From the NCBI RefSeq assembly GCF_013294065.1, contig NZ_JABSNM010000003.1:289472-350288 (forward strand): 60,817 bases of DNA, in the 5' to 3' direction. The notes under the pieces are model-generated. The model was not told the origin of the DNA. It saw only the letters and a program-made list of their open reading frames with translations, and ran no database searches. The DNA comes from Sphaerotilus uruguayifluvii. GTDB lineage: Bacteria > Pseudomonadota > Gammaproteobacteria > Burkholderiales > Burkholderiaceae_C. Below are positions 7,584-16,293 of the stretch, one piece after another. Position 1 is the first letter of the stretch; each line of letters begins with the position of its first letter. The translations under genes were made by a program, and so were the position numbers.

Positions 7584-8122
7584 CATGCCCGCGCCGGACT
7601 CAGCACATGGCCGCAGCGCGCCGGCAGCGTGGCGGAGTCCACCTCCTCGGGCTGCCAGCGCCCGGCCAGCACCTCGTCGGCCGCCAGGTCCATGTCGGCG
7701 GAGGCGACCAGGCCCAGGCCGATCGCGGTGTCGAGGAAAAGCCGCCCCTGCTCGTCGACCAGTGCCGCGCGCACGGCGTCGGCCTCGAGCGGCCGGCCGG
7801 TGTGGGTCTCGACATGCAGCGCCCCGGCCGCATCGCGCCGCAGCCGCAGCACCCAGGGCGCGACCTCCAGCTCGACGAAGACCTGCTGCGGACCGTTCTG
7901 GAAATACCAGCACCCGGATGCATCGGCCTCGTAGTTGCGGCCGATGAACTCGCGCAGCTTGTCGTGCACCACCCGGCTGCCCCTGGACTGCGGAAAGGGC
8001 CCGGCCGCCTGCGTGCGGTCGTCGCGCATGTACCAGTCGCCGCGCGCATCGAGCGCCAGCCAGCCCCGGCAGGCAGGAACGTTCGGCCACTTGCGCAGGG
8101 CCGCCTTGACGATCTCATCCAT
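7583..8122 (-). CDS. Conserved hypothetical protein (DUF2946-unrelated, Trp-rich)
   Basis: A 179-residue soluble protein starting MDEIVKAALRKWPNVPACRGWLALDARGDWYMRDD. It continues with HDKLREFIGRNYEADASGCWYFQNGPQQVFVELE. I recall this architecture as a conserved Burkholderiales protein of unknown function, with no named domain I can assign. There is no signal peptide or membrane segment. It overlaps the start-proximal end of the YheT gene's stop by 8 nt (8115-8122), so it is probably the last gene of the NTF2-like/yheT operon. Confidence 0.75.
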   Translation of the reverse strand: MDEIVKAALRKWPNVPACRGWLALDARGDWYMRDDRTQAAGPFPQSRGSRVVHDKLREFIGRNYEADASGCWYFQNGPQQVFVELEVAPWVLRLRRDAAGALHVETHTGRPLEADAVRAALVDEQGRLFLDTAIGLGLVASADMDLAADEVLAGRWQPEEVDSATLPARCGHVLSPARA

Positions 8123-9176
8123 GCCGCGGATCTTGCCTCAGATCCGCGCGCAGGCCCACGGCCCGCCCCTGCAGCCAGTCGCAGACCCGCTGCGGCAGCG
8201 TGCGCACCTCGCCCGGCCAGGCGCCGCTGGCGAAGCCGACATGGCCGCCGTGCGCCGGCTGCCACAGCTCGACCGCGCGGCCGGCCTCGTGCGGCGCCGG
8301 CAGGCTCCCGGCCGGCACGAACGGGTCGTTGAGCGGATTGATCACCAGCGCCGGCACGCGGATCTCGGCCAGCCGGTGGCGGCTCGAGGCGCGCCGCCAG
8401 TAGTCGTCGACGCCGGCAAAGCCGTGCAGCGGGCCGGTGAAGACATCGTCGAACTCGCGCAGGTCGCGCGCCGCGCGCAGCCGCGCCGCATCGAACAGGC
8501 CCGGATGCTGGGCCAGCTTGGCCAGCGCCTTGGGCTTCATGGTGCGCAGGAACATCGGCGTGTAGATGCGCCGGTTCAGGCCCCGGCCGATCGCGTCGCC
8601 GGCGGCCGCGAGGTCCAGCGGCGCACAGATCGCGGCGATCGAGCGCAGCTGGCGCGCCGCCTGCTCGCCGCTTTCCTGCGCCCAGCGCAGCAGCGCATTG
8701 CCGCCCAGCGAGACGCCGACCGCATGCACCGGCCCCTGGCGCCCCTGCACCAGCCGCGCCAGCATCCAGCCGATCTCCTCGAAGTCGCCGGAGTGGTAGG
8801 CGCGCGGCGCCAGGTTGAGCTCGCCGGAGCAGCCGCGGAAATGCGGCAGCGCGCAGGCCCAGCCCAGCTGCTCGGCGCGCTCGGCGAAGGCCTGCGCGTA
8901 GTGGCTGGACGAGGAGCCCTCCAGTCCGTGGAAGATCACCAGCAGCGGCGCCTGCGGGCCCGGAGCCGGGCTCTGGCGCGGCTGCAGCCGGTCGACGTCG
9001 ACGAAGTCGCCGTCCGGCGTGGTCCAGCGCTCGCGCGCCCAGACGGGCGGGCGGCCCGGCGCATGACGGCGCGAGAACAGCGCCGGCCAGATCGTCTGCA
9101 GCTGCCCGCCGGGCAGCCAGGCCGGCGCCGGCGGCAGCGGCCCCGGAGAAGCGGGGGAAGCGGTGGCCGCGCTCAA
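8115..9176 (-). CDS. yheT: YheT-family alpha/beta hydrolase
   Basis: A 353-residue member of the YheT/EMB8 hydrolase family (COG0429). Landmarks are PAPAWLPGGQLQTIWPALF near the N-terminus, the oxyanion region HGLEGSSSSHYAQAFAE, the nucleophile elbow GVSLGGNALLRW (Ser in G-x-S-x-G), ALVINPLNDPFVP (acid) and the late HGGHVGF histidine. Ester or lipid substrates are likely, but specificity is unknown. The start codon is TTG at 9176, overlapping the preceding stop as TTGA; no ATG lies before the conserved PAPAWLPGG block, so the unusual start is favoured. Confidence 0.88.
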   Translation of the reverse strand: MSAATASPASPGPLPPAPAWLPGGQLQTIWPALFSRRHAPGRPPVWARERWTTPDGDFVDVDRLQPRQSPAPGPQAPLLVIFHGLEGSSSSHYAQAFAERAEQLGWACALPHFRGCSGELNLAPRAYHSGDFEEIGWMLARLVQGRQGPVHAVGVSLGGNALLRWAQESGEQAARQLRSIAAICAPLDLAAAGDAIGRGLNRRIYTPMFLRTMKPKALAKLAQHPGLFDAARLRAARDLREFDDVFTGPLHGFAGVDDYWRRASSRHRLAEIRVPALVINPLNDPFVPAGSLPAPHEAGRAVELWQPAHGGHVGFASGAWPGEVRTLPQRVCDWLQGRAVGLRADLRQDPRHG

Positions 9177-9619
9177 TGCAGCATCGAGGGCTCGTCGCCG
9201 ACTTCCTGCACCGCGCCTTCGCTGCCCGGGCTGGCGTGGTGCACCAGCAGGCGCCAGCCCTGCGGCGTCTTGACGAACACATGCGTGGCCAGCACCCAGG
9301 CGCTCTGCCTGCCCTCGGGCGTCTCGACGCGCAGCTCCTCCAGAACATGATGGACGGCGCTGTTGCCGACCACCAGCCGGCGCACCTGCGCGATGCGCAG
9401 GTTCAGCCCGCCGCCCTCGAGCAGCGACTCGTAGCCGGCGCGGATCGCATGCAGCCCGAGCAGGCGCGGGCCCGACGGGTGGATGCAGGCGATGTCGTCG
9501 TCATCGGCCCAGACCGCCATCACCCGGTCGAGATCGCCGAGCTGCAGCGCCTCGTAGAACTGGGCTTCGGTCTCGTCGGGCGTGGTCATCAGCGCGACCT
9601 TGGGCGGCCTGGCGGGCAT
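9173..9619 (-). CDS. NTF2-like (SnoaL/DUF4440) protein
   Basis: A 148-residue cone-shaped NTF2-like fold protein. The pattern ETEAQFYEALQLGDLDRVMAVW - IACIHPSGPRLLGLHAIRAGYESLL - SAWVLATHVFVKTPQGWRLLVHHASPG is typical of the DUF4440/SnoaL_3 group. Members bind or isomerise small molecules; function here is unknown. The start at 9619 has GGAG upstream. The gene is coupled (TTGA) to yheT. Confidence 0.82.
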   Translation of the reverse strand: MPARPPKVALMTTPDETEAQFYEALQLGDLDRVMAVWADDDDIACIHPSGPRLLGLHAIRAGYESLLEGGGLNLRIAQVRRLVVGNSAVHHVLEELRVETPEGRQSAWVLATHVFVKTPQGWRLLVHHASPGSEGAVQEVGDEPSMLH

Positions 9620-9640
9620 CGGGGGCTCCTCGTGTCGGCG

Positions 9641-10525
9641 TCAGCGGAAGACCACGGTCTTGCGACCGTTGAGCAGCACGCGGTGCTCGACATGCCAGCG
9701 CACCGCGCGTGCCAGCACCACGCACTCCACGTCGCGGCCGACCGCGGTGAAGTCCTCGGGGCTCAGCGTGTGGTCGACCCGCTCGACGTCCTGCTCGATG
9801 ATCGGGCCCTCGTCGAGGTCGGCGGTCACGTAGTGCGCGGTCGCGCCGATCAGCTTCACGCCACGGTCATGCGCCTGGTAGTAGGGCTTGGCGCCCTTGA
9901 AGCTCGGCAGGAAGCTGTGGTGGATGTTGATCGCGCGGCCCTGCAGGAACTGGCACAGCTCGGTGCTGAGGATCTGCATGTAGCGCGCCAGCACGACGAG
10001 GTCGATGTCGAGCTCGGTGAACAGCGCCTCGATGCGCTGCTCCTGCTCGCGCTTGACCGCGGCGCTGCTGCCGGTGGGCAGCGGCAGGTGGTGGAAGGGA
10101 ATGCCATAGCTGGCGGCCAGCTCGGCGAAGTCGGGATGGTTGGAGACGATGGCCGGGATGTCGACCGGCAGCTGGCCGCTCTTCCAGCGGAACAGCAGGT
10201 CGTTGAGGCAGTGGCCGTGCTTGCTCACCAGCAGCATCAGGCGCGGACGGCGCGCCAGGCTGCGCACCTGCGCGTTCATCGCGTACTGCTGGCGCACATG
10301 GCCGAACAGGCGGTCCAGCGTGCCGGCATCGGCCAGGTGGTCCGGCGCCTCGAAATGGACGCGCATGAAGAACAGCCCGGTCGCATCCTCGCCGAGGACG
10401 TCGCCGAACTGCTGCGAGTCGATGATGTTGCAGCCTGCCTGGAACAGCAGGCCGGAGACGGCGTGCACGATGCCCTTGGCATCGGGACACGAGAGGGTGA
10501 GAACGAATTCGCGGGTCATCGGCAT
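9641..10525 (-). CDS. purU: Formyltetrahydrofolate deformylase
   Basis: A 294-residue PurU, which hydrolyses 10-formyl-THF to formate and THF to balance the one-carbon pool. An N-terminal ACT domain is at about residues 5-85 (LTLSCPDAKGIVHAVSGLLFQAGCNI). The formyltransferase fold is at about 95-290, with VSNHPDF, the catalytic-loop sequence INIHHSFLPSFKGAKPY and the essential D in ADLDEGPIIEQ. Length matches the family. A second in-frame ATG is at 10519; neither start has a strong ribosome site. Confidence 0.95.
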   Translation of the reverse strand: MPMTREFVLTLSCPDAKGIVHAVSGLLFQAGCNIIDSQQFGDVLGEDATGLFFMRVHFEAPDHLADAGTLDRLFGHVRQQYAMNAQVRSLARRPRLMLLVSKHGHCLNDLLFRWKSGQLPVDIPAIVSNHPDFAELAASYGIPFHHLPLPTGSSAAVKREQEQRIEALFTELDIDLVVLARYMQILSTELCQFLQGRAINIHHSFLPSFKGAKPYYQAHDRGVKLIGATAHYVTADLDEGPIIEQDVERVDHTLSPEDFTAVGRDVECVVLARAVRWHVEHRVLLNGRKTVVFR

Positions 10526-10565
10526 GATGGCCCGGGATTCTACGCAGCAATGCTGCGGTGCCGCT

Positions 10566-11639
10566 TCAGCGCACCACCCGCAGTCCGGCGACCGGATGGT
10601 CGAGCTCGCGCTCGGCCGCCGCGACGCGCTGCAGCAGCGCGGTCTCGACCCGCGGCGGCGCGACCTCGGCCAGGCAGCGGGTGTGGCCGAGCGGGCAGAC
10701 GCGCTGGAAGCACGGCGCGCAGTCCAGGCCCAGCTCGTCGCGCAGCCAGATCACCTCGGCGCGCGCGTTCAGCGGCGGCGTGTGCTCCGGGCTGGTCGAG
10801 CCGAAGACGGCCACCTGCGGCAGGCCGAAGGCAGCGCCGACATGCATCAGACCGGAGTCGTTGCTGACCAGGCCGCGCGCGCCGGCCACCAGCGCCATCG
10901 CCTCGTCGAGCGTGGTGCGCCCGGCCAGCACCTGCACGCCGGAGCCGGCCTCGTCGGCGATGCCCTGCGCCATCGCCGCCTCCTTGCCGGAGCCCAGCAG
11001 CACCACCGGCTGGCCGGACTGCTGGTGCAGCGTGCGCGCCAGCGCGGCGTAGTGCGAGGCCGGCCAGCACTTGGCCGGGCCGTATTCGGCGCCCGGCGCC
11101 ATCGCCCAGTAGCCGCGGCGCGACAGGCCCAGGCCGGTCAGCACCTTGCGCAGCCGCTCGGGCGGCAGGTGCAGCACCGGGTCCGCCACCGCGTCGCGTG
11201 CCGGAGCCGGCGCGTCCGGCGCCTCGGCCAGCGCGGCGTAGAACGCGACCATCGGCGGGCGGGCCTCGGCCGGATTCGGCCGGCGCCGGTTCAGCAGCAG
11301 CGGCCGGCCCTCGCCCTGGTAGCCGATGCGCTCAGGGATGCCGGCGAACCACGGCAGCAGCGCCGCCTTGATCGAGTTCGGCAGCACATAGGCGCGCTCG
11401 AAGCGCCCCGCCCAGCCGCGGCCGAGCCGCCAGCGCGCCTTCAGGTCGAGCCGACCATGCGCGAACGGCAGGTCGACCACCTCGGCGACCTCCGGCATCG
11501 CGCGGTAGACCGGCGCGACCCAGGGCAGCGCCGCCACCGCGAGCGTCTCGCCGCGTGCGGCCAGCGCCGCCAGCAGCGGCTGGCTCATCACCGCGTCGCC
11601 GATCCACTGCGGCGCGACGACCAGCGAACGCGTCGTCAA
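10566..11639 (-). CDS. waaF: Lipopolysaccharide heptosyltransferase II
   Basis: A 357-residue GT9-family enzyme adding the second L-glycero-D-manno-heptose to the LPS inner core. It starts SLVVAPQWIGDAVMSQPLLAALA and contains AYVLPNSIKAALLPWFAGIPERIGY, the acceptor/donor loop PGAEYGPAKCWP, and VSNDSGLMHVGAAFGLPQVAVFGSTSPEHTPP near the C-terminus, all WaaF-typical. It acts at the cytoplasmic face of the inner membrane. It lies 13 nt from the zinc-ribbon gene, in the waaF - zinc finger - ilvE block. Confidence 0.93.
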   Translation of the reverse strand: MTTRSLVVAPQWIGDAVMSQPLLAALAARGETLAVAALPWVAPVYRAMPEVAEVVDLPFAHGRLDLKARWRLGRGWAGRFERAYVLPNSIKAALLPWFAGIPERIGYQGEGRPLLLNRRRPNPAEARPPMVAFYAALAEAPDAPAPARDAVADPVLHLPPERLRKVLTGLGLSRRGYWAMAPGAEYGPAKCWPASHYAALARTLHQQSGQPVVLLGSGKEAAMAQGIADEAGSGVQVLAGRTTLDEAMALVAGARGLVSNDSGLMHVGAAFGLPQVAVFGSTSPEHTPPLNARAEVIWLRDELGLDCAPCFQRVCPLGHTRCLAEVAPPRVETALLQRVAAAERELDHPVAGLRVVR

Positions 11640-11652
11640 GGCAGCAGCCGGC

Positions 11653-11859
11653 TCAGTGGTGGGACGGCATCTTCTCGCCAGCCTTCAGGCGATAGACGGT
11701 GCCGCAGTACGGGCACTTGCCTTCGCCGCCGTGCGACAGGTCGATGTAGACCTTGGGATGCTGGTTCCACAGCGTCATCTTCGGGTTCGGGCAGAAGACC
11801 ACGCCCGGGCCCTGCAGGTCCGAGGCCAGCACCTCGACGACGTCCTTCTTGTCGCTCAT
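11653..11859 (-). CDS. Zinc-finger domain protein (COG4391)
   Basis: A 68-residue protein with a C-terminal zinc site: Cys at FCPN, then H and CPYCGTVY (C-x2-C), ending in HH. It matches the small zinc-finger family (COG4391; homologous to the mitochondrial complex I NDUFS6 zinc domain). Function in bacteria is unknown. GGAG-like sequence precedes the start. Confidence 0.9.
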   Translation of the reverse strand: MSDKKDVVEVLASDLQGPGVVFCPNPKMTLWNQHPKVYIDLSHGGEGKCPYCGTVYRLKAGEKMPSHH

Positions 11860-11904
11860 CTCGATCGCTCCTTCGATGCCTTGATGGATCAGTGGATCAG
11901 GAAA

Positions 11905-12834
11905 TCAGCCGTTCACCGGCGTCAGCCAGTGCGCGTACTTCGGATTGCGGCCGCCGACGATGTCGAAGAAGGCCGACTGGATCTTCTCGGTGATCGGGCC
12001 GCGCGAGCCGATGCCGATCTCGATGCGGTCGAGCTCGCGGATCGGCGTGACTTCGGCGGCGGTGCCGGTGAAGAAGGCCTCGTCGGCGATGTAGACCTCG
12101 TCGCGGGTGATGCGCTTCTGCACGATCTCCAGACCCAGGTCCTTGGCGATGTGGAAGATCGTGTTGCGGGTGATGCCGTTCAGCGCGCCGGCCGACAGGT
12201 CGGGCGTGTAGATCACGCCGTTCTTCACGATGAAGATGTTCTCGCCGGCGCCCTCGGACACGAAGCCGCTGGCGTCGAGCAGCAGCGCCTCGTCGTAGCC
12301 GTCGTCGGTGGCCTCGGCGTTGGCCAGGATCGAGTTGGTGTAGTTGCTGACCGCCTTGGCCTGCGTCATCGTGATGTTGACGTGGTGGCGGGTGTAGCTG
12401 GAGGTCTTGACGCGGATGCCGCGCTTGAGGCCTTCCTCGCCCAGGTAGGCGCCCCAGGGCCAGGCCGCGACCATCAGGTGAATGGTGTTGTTCTTGGCGC
12501 TGACGCCCAGCTTCTCGGAGCCGACCCAGGTGAGCGGGCGCAGGTAGCCGCTGGCCAGGTTGTTGTCGCGCACGACCGCCTTCTGCGCCTCCTCGACCTG
12601 CTCGATCGTGAAGGGGATCTTCATGCGCAGGATCTTGGCCGAGTTGAACAGGCGCTCGGTGTGCTCGCGCAGGCGGAAGATCGCCGTGCCGCCCACGGTC
12701 TCATAGGCGCGCACGCCCTCGAAGGCGCCGCAGCCGTAGTGCAGCGTGTGGGTCAGCACGTGGATCTTGGCGTCGCGCCAGTCCACCATCTGACCATCCA
12801 TCCAGATCTTTCCGTCTCGGTCGTGCATCGACAT
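11905..12834 (-). CDS. ilvE: Branched-chain amino acid aminotransferase
   Basis: A 309-residue class IV PLP aminotransferase interconverting Leu/Ile/Val and their 2-oxo acids. Family landmarks are DGQMVDWRDAKIHVLTHTLHYGCGAFEGVRAY, the PLP lysine in TMTQAKAVSNYTNSILANAEA, EALLLDASGFVSEGAGENIF and EAFFTGTAAEVTPIRELD. Length is as usual. AAGG stands before the ATG at 12834. Confidence 0.96.
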   Translation of the reverse strand: MSMHDRDGKIWMDGQMVDWRDAKIHVLTHTLHYGCGAFEGVRAYETVGGTAIFRLREHTERLFNSAKILRMKIPFTIEQVEEAQKAVVRDNNLASGYLRPLTWVGSEKLGVSAKNNTIHLMVAAWPWGAYLGEEGLKRGIRVKTSSYTRHHVNITMTQAKAVSNYTNSILANAEATDDGYDEALLLDASGFVSEGAGENIFIVKNGVIYTPDLSAGALNGITRNTIFHIAKDLGLEIVQKRITRDEVYIADEAFFTGTAAEVTPIRELDRIEIGIGSRGPITEKIQSAFFDIVGGRNPKYAHWLTPVNG

Positions 12835-12864
12835 GGTTCTCTTGCCTTCTCGGTCGCTTCAGCT

Positions 12865-14679
12865 TCAGGTCGGGGTCCGGGATTGTACGGTGGCCGCCGG
12901 GAATGCGGCCGGCGCCCGGGGCCCGAGCTTGGAGCCGACCATCGCGCGCAGCCGGTTCGGCGCCACCGGCCGCGACAGCAGATGCACGTCGGGCTCGGCC
13001 GGCTCTCCGGCCGGCTCGCCCTCTCCGGCCAGCAGCACCGCCGGCACCGGGCGGCCGAAGACCTGCCGCAGCATGCGCACCGGCTCGAGCCCGTCCTGCC
13101 CGGCGCCGGGCGTCGCGGCCGCGCCGGGCAGGCGCCGGTCGACGATCAGCAGCGCCGGCACCTGCGGCTGCACCGCCGCCCACTCCGCCAGGCCGTCGGT
13201 GCCGGAGAAGGCACTCACCTGCGCACCCCAGGCGCGCAGCAGCGCCGCGGCCTCGTCGGCGGCCGGATCGGCGGTGCCGGTGATGCGCACGACATGGCGC
13301 CCCTGCAGGGTCGGGCTGCTCCAGGACGGCGACGGAATGCGCCGCGCCGCCTCGACCTCGGCGTCGCTGGCCGGCGCCAGTTCCAGCGCGAACACCGTGC
13401 CATGCCCGGGACGCGAGCGCACCGCCAGCGCCAGCCCCATCAGCCCGGCGAGCCGGCGCGCGATCGCCAGCCCCAGGCCGCGGCCCCGGCGCGCCGGCGC
13501 ACCCTCGCACTCGCCGGCCGGACGCCCCTGGTAGAACTCGTCGAAGATGCGCGGCAGCACCGCGGCCTCGATGCCGCAGCCCGAATCCCAGACCTGCAGC
13601 AGCAGTCGATCGCCGCGCCGACGGCAGCTCACCAGCACGCCGCCGTCCTCGGTGCAGCGGATCGCGTTCGACACCAGATTGCGCAGGATGCGCTCGACCA
13701 GCACCGGATCGGCCCGCGCGGCATGACGGCCGCCGCGGAAGGTCAGAGACAGGCCCTTGTCGAAGGCCTGCGGCTCGAAGTGCAGCTTCAGCCGCGCATA
13801 GAGCTCGCGCAGGTGGAAGGGCCGCTCGTCGACGCGCACCGCGCCGGCCTCCAGGCTGCTGAGGTCGAGCAGCCGGTCGAACAGGTGCTCGAGCGCGTCG
13901 ACCGCGCCGGCGATGCTGTCGATGGAGTCGTCCAGCGCCGGATCGCGGTTGCGCTGGCGCAGCGACTCGGTGAACAGCACCAGCGCATGCAGCGGCTGGC
14001 GCAGGTCATGGCTGGCGCCGGCGAAGAAGCGCGTGCGCGCCTGCGTCGCGGCCTCGGCAGCGGCCCGCGCGGCATCGGCGGCGTCCTTCTCGGCGGCGAT
14101 CTGCGCCGTCAGCAGCGCGGCATGCCGGCGCAGCCGCATCAGGCGCGAGAAGGAATGCCGGTGATGCTGACCCACCAGCACCCCCGCCAGCAGCAGCGCC
14201 AGCATCGGCAGCGCCTGCAGCGGCCGGTCGGACGCGAGCTTCAGCGCCATGGCCGCCACCGGCAGGCCGGTCAGCGCCGCCTGCAGCCAGGCCACGCCCG
14301 AGGGTGCCGCCGGCGAGCCCAGCGCCAGCGCCGCCGCCAGCATCACCAGCGCCATGCGGCGGACCTCGTCGACCTCGGGCATCGACAGCGCCAGCAGCGC
14401 GCCCCACACCGCCGCGCCAGCCAGCGCCGGCAGCGCCCACAGCCGCATGCGCTCGTGCTCGGCCTGCAGCCCGGCGCTGCGCGCGGCCCGCCGCGCCGCC
14501 AGCAGCCGCACGAGGCCCAGCAGCCCCGGCGCCAGCAGCCGCAGCGGCTGCCCGGCCAGCTCCGGCAGCAGCAGCATCAGCGCCGCCAGGGCCGCGGCCT
14601 GCCCGGCCAGCGCCAGCGGCAGCTGCTCGAACAGCAGGTCGGAGCGGCCGGCCGCCGGCTCCGCGATCGCGCGATTCAC
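12865..14679 (-). CDS. Hybrid-like sensor histidine kinase with degenerate receiver
   Basis: A 604-residue membrane sensor kinase. An N-terminal block of five to six membrane helices (about residues 20-180) is followed by a short coiled linker and HisKA with FFAGASHDLRQPLHA (H-box). The ATPase domain has ERILRNLVSNAIRC (N), VWDSGCGI (G1) and GRGLGLAIARRL (G2). The C-terminal ~130 residues look like a receiver: LLIVDRRLPG keeps a phosphorylatable Asp and LSRPVAP stands where K-P is expected (R instead of K), but the N-terminal acidic pair is missing. It is coupled by ATGA to the response regulator, its likely partner. The signal is unknown. Confidence 0.87.
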   Translation of the reverse strand: MNRAIAEPAAGRSDLLFEQLPLALAGQAAALAALMLLLPELAGQPLRLLAPGLLGLVRLLAARRAARSAGLQAEHERMRLWALPALAGAAVWGALLALSMPEVDEVRRMALVMLAAALALGSPAAPSGVAWLQAALTGLPVAAMALKLASDRPLQALPMLALLLAGVLVGQHHRHSFSRLMRLRRHAALLTAQIAAEKDAADAARAAAEAATQARTRFFAGASHDLRQPLHALVLFTESLRQRNRDPALDDSIDSIAGAVDALEHLFDRLLDLSSLEAGAVRVDERPFHLRELYARLKLHFEPQAFDKGLSLTFRGGRHAARADPVLVERILRNLVSNAIRCTEDGGVLVSCRRRGDRLLLQVWDSGCGIEAAVLPRIFDEFYQGRPAGECEGAPARRGRGLGLAIARRLAGLMGLALAVRSRPGHGTVFALELAPASDAEVEAARRIPSPSWSSPTLQGRHVVRITGTADPAADEAAALLRAWGAQVSAFSGTDGLAEWAAVQPQVPALLIVDRRLPGAAATPGAGQDGLEPVRMLRQVFGRPVPAVLLAGEGEPAGEPAEPDVHLLSRPVAPNRLRAMVGSKLGPRAPAAFPAATVQSRTPT

Positions 14680-15458
14680 CGGGGCGAACCCGGCGACACC
14701 TCGCCGAGCAGGCCGACGGCCAGCACCGCCTGGGTGCGCGACTTCACCCCGAGGCTGCGCAGCACCGCGGCGACATGGTCCTTGACCGTCTCGACGGAAA
14801 TGTCCAGGTCGCGCGCGATCATCTTGTTCGACTTGCCGTGCAGCAGCAGCTGCATCACCTGGCGCTGGCGCGGCGTCAGGCCCAGGTCGGCCAGCGAGGC
14901 CGGCAGGCCGCCGGGACGGCGCAGCCCGGCCGGCAGCCCCTCGCCGGACGACACCGGCCCGCCGGCCACCACCGCCGAGCGCGACATCGGCATCAGCGGG
15001 CCGACCGCCGCCGCCCCGCCCGCCGACCGGGCGGACTCGACCGGCACGGCCGGATCGCCGCCGAGCGCCTGATCCATCGGCGGCACGTAGATGCCGCCCG
15101 ACATCACCAGATGCAGGGCCTCGAACAGCAGCTCGTTGCTCGCGCGCTTGGGCACGAAGCCCATCGCGCCGGCATCGATCGCCCGGATCACGTCACCGGC
15201 CTGGTCGGAGGCCGACACCACCACGACCGGCAGCGCCGGATGGTCGCGGCGCAGCTCGGCCAGCAGGTCGAAGCCGCTGGCGTCGCCCAGGTGCAGGTCG
15301 AGCAGCACCAGGTCGAAGTCGTGCCGCTGGCCGAGCACGCGGCGGCACTCGGCGGCCGACTCGACCCCGCAGACCTCGACCTCCCGGTCGAGGCCGAGGA
15401 TCACGCTCTGCATCGCCGACAGGATCAGCGGGTGGTCATCGATCAGCAGGACTTTCAT
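14676..15458 (-). CDS. NarL/LuxR-family response regulator
   Basis: A 260-residue regulator. The receiver (residues 1-~120: VLLIDDHPLIL acidic pair, LVLLDLHLGD phospho-Asp, VVVSAS, Lys in GFVPKRAS) is followed by a long ~60-residue Gly/Ala/Pro linker and a LuxR HTH (LGLTPRQRQVMQLLLHGKSNKMIARDLDISVETVKDHVAAVL). The start at 15458 (MKVLLIDDHP) is chosen on homology; the frame is open to 15578 but the extra N-terminus is not receiver-like. It is transcribed with the sensor kinase and divergently from the cellulose operon, so regulation of bcs is possible but unproven. Confidence 0.9.
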   Translation of the reverse strand: MKVLLIDDHPLILSAMQSVILGLDREVEVCGVESAAECRRVLGQRHDFDLVLLDLHLGDASGFDLLAELRRDHPALPVVVVSASDQAGDVIRAIDAGAMGFVPKRASNELLFEALHLVMSGGIYVPPMDQALGGDPAVPVESARSAGGAAAVGPLMPMSRSAVVAGGPVSSGEGLPAGLRRPGGLPASLADLGLTPRQRQVMQLLLHGKSNKMIARDLDISVETVKDHVAAVLRSLGVKSRTQAVLAVGLLGEVSPGSPR

Positions 15459-15691
15459 CGTCGGGGAGGCATCAGGCGGTACGGCGGCATCGCGTCGCCC
15501 GGGGCCGGATGCCCGGGCAGATCGCCGGGACATGGTAGCGCCGGGGCCACATCCTTTCGCACATCCGGCATCCCCCACAAGGAGGAAAAGGCAGGCTCAT
15601 GCCATGACTTTTCCAACGAGTAAAGCGCTGCTCAGGTAACAAGCCGCAGACAACCCGCAACGAAGAGAAAAAACTTGCAATACATTAAGAA

Positions 15692-15744
15692 TTGACGTGT
15701 TACCATCCCCAAATTAAGTGGTAATAGACGCCATTTCGCGAAAT
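15692..15744 (+). promoter_or_regulatory. Putative bcs promoter region with 12-bp palindrome
   Basis: The 316-bp divergent gap 15459-15774 is locally AT-rich. TTGACG (15692-15697) could be a -35 with TAAGTG 17 bp later. A perfect palindrome ATTTCGCGAAAT (15733-15744) lies 31 nt before the bcsD start and could be an operator. No recognised activator site is seen in the rest of the gap. Confidence 0.35.
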
Positions 15745-15774
15745 TTAATCGAGTTTCCACATTTTTCCTGCGCA

Positions 15775-16242
15775 ATGACACGCCCGGCCTCGGACCATGA
15801 CTATCACCAGCAGCAGCAGTGTTCGCGTCAGTGGCGCCCTTTCCTGCTGGCTCTCGGGCAGGAGCTGGGCGAGCGGCTCGACGTCGAGGGGGCTCGTGCG
15901 CTGATGCGACGCCTGGGCAGCACGATGTCGCGATCGCGCCCGCTGCCGGCACTCGAACTGCTTCCGGACCTGGAAGCCGCGATGAACGCGGTCTGGTCGG
16001 AAATGGACTGGGGATGGGTCGAACTGCACGATGCCGGCGACTCGCTGCGCATCGTCCACCACTGCGCCCCGCTCGAGGCGGCGTTCGGCCTGGCCGCGCG
16101 CACCTGGTCGGGCGCGGTGCTCGAAGGCGCCTACGAGCAATGGCTGCGCGCCGCCGGCGCCGGCCACCGGCTCAAGGTGCGCCAGGTCCAGCCGGGGCTG
16201 CCCCAGCCCGACCGGACCCTGGTCTTCGTGCTGACCCCCTGA
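15775..16242 (+). CDS. bcsD: Cellulose synthase subunit BcsD
   Basis: A 155-residue BcsD, the periplasmic octameric protein that organises cellulose export and crystallinity in type I systems. Length equals Komagataeibacter BcsD (156 aa). Shared landmarks: GWVELHDAGDSLRIVHHCAP and W-x-x-x-VLEGAYEQWL. The start at 15775 (MTRPASDHDY) was chosen by family length. It is the first gene of the bcs operon; an in-frame ATG at 15718 would add residues with no counterpart. Confidence 0.85.
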   Translation: MTRPASDHDYHQQQQCSRQWRPFLLALGQELGERLDVEGARALMRRLGSTMSRSRPLPALELLPDLEAAMNAVWSEMDWGWVELHDAGDSLRIVHHCAPLEAAFGLAARTWSGAVLEGAYEQWLRAAGAGHRLKVRQVQPGLPQPDRTLVFVLTP

Positions 16243-16293
16243 CGCGGAGCACGTCGCGTCGGCCCCACACGCCCCCTACAGGAAGACTGCCCG

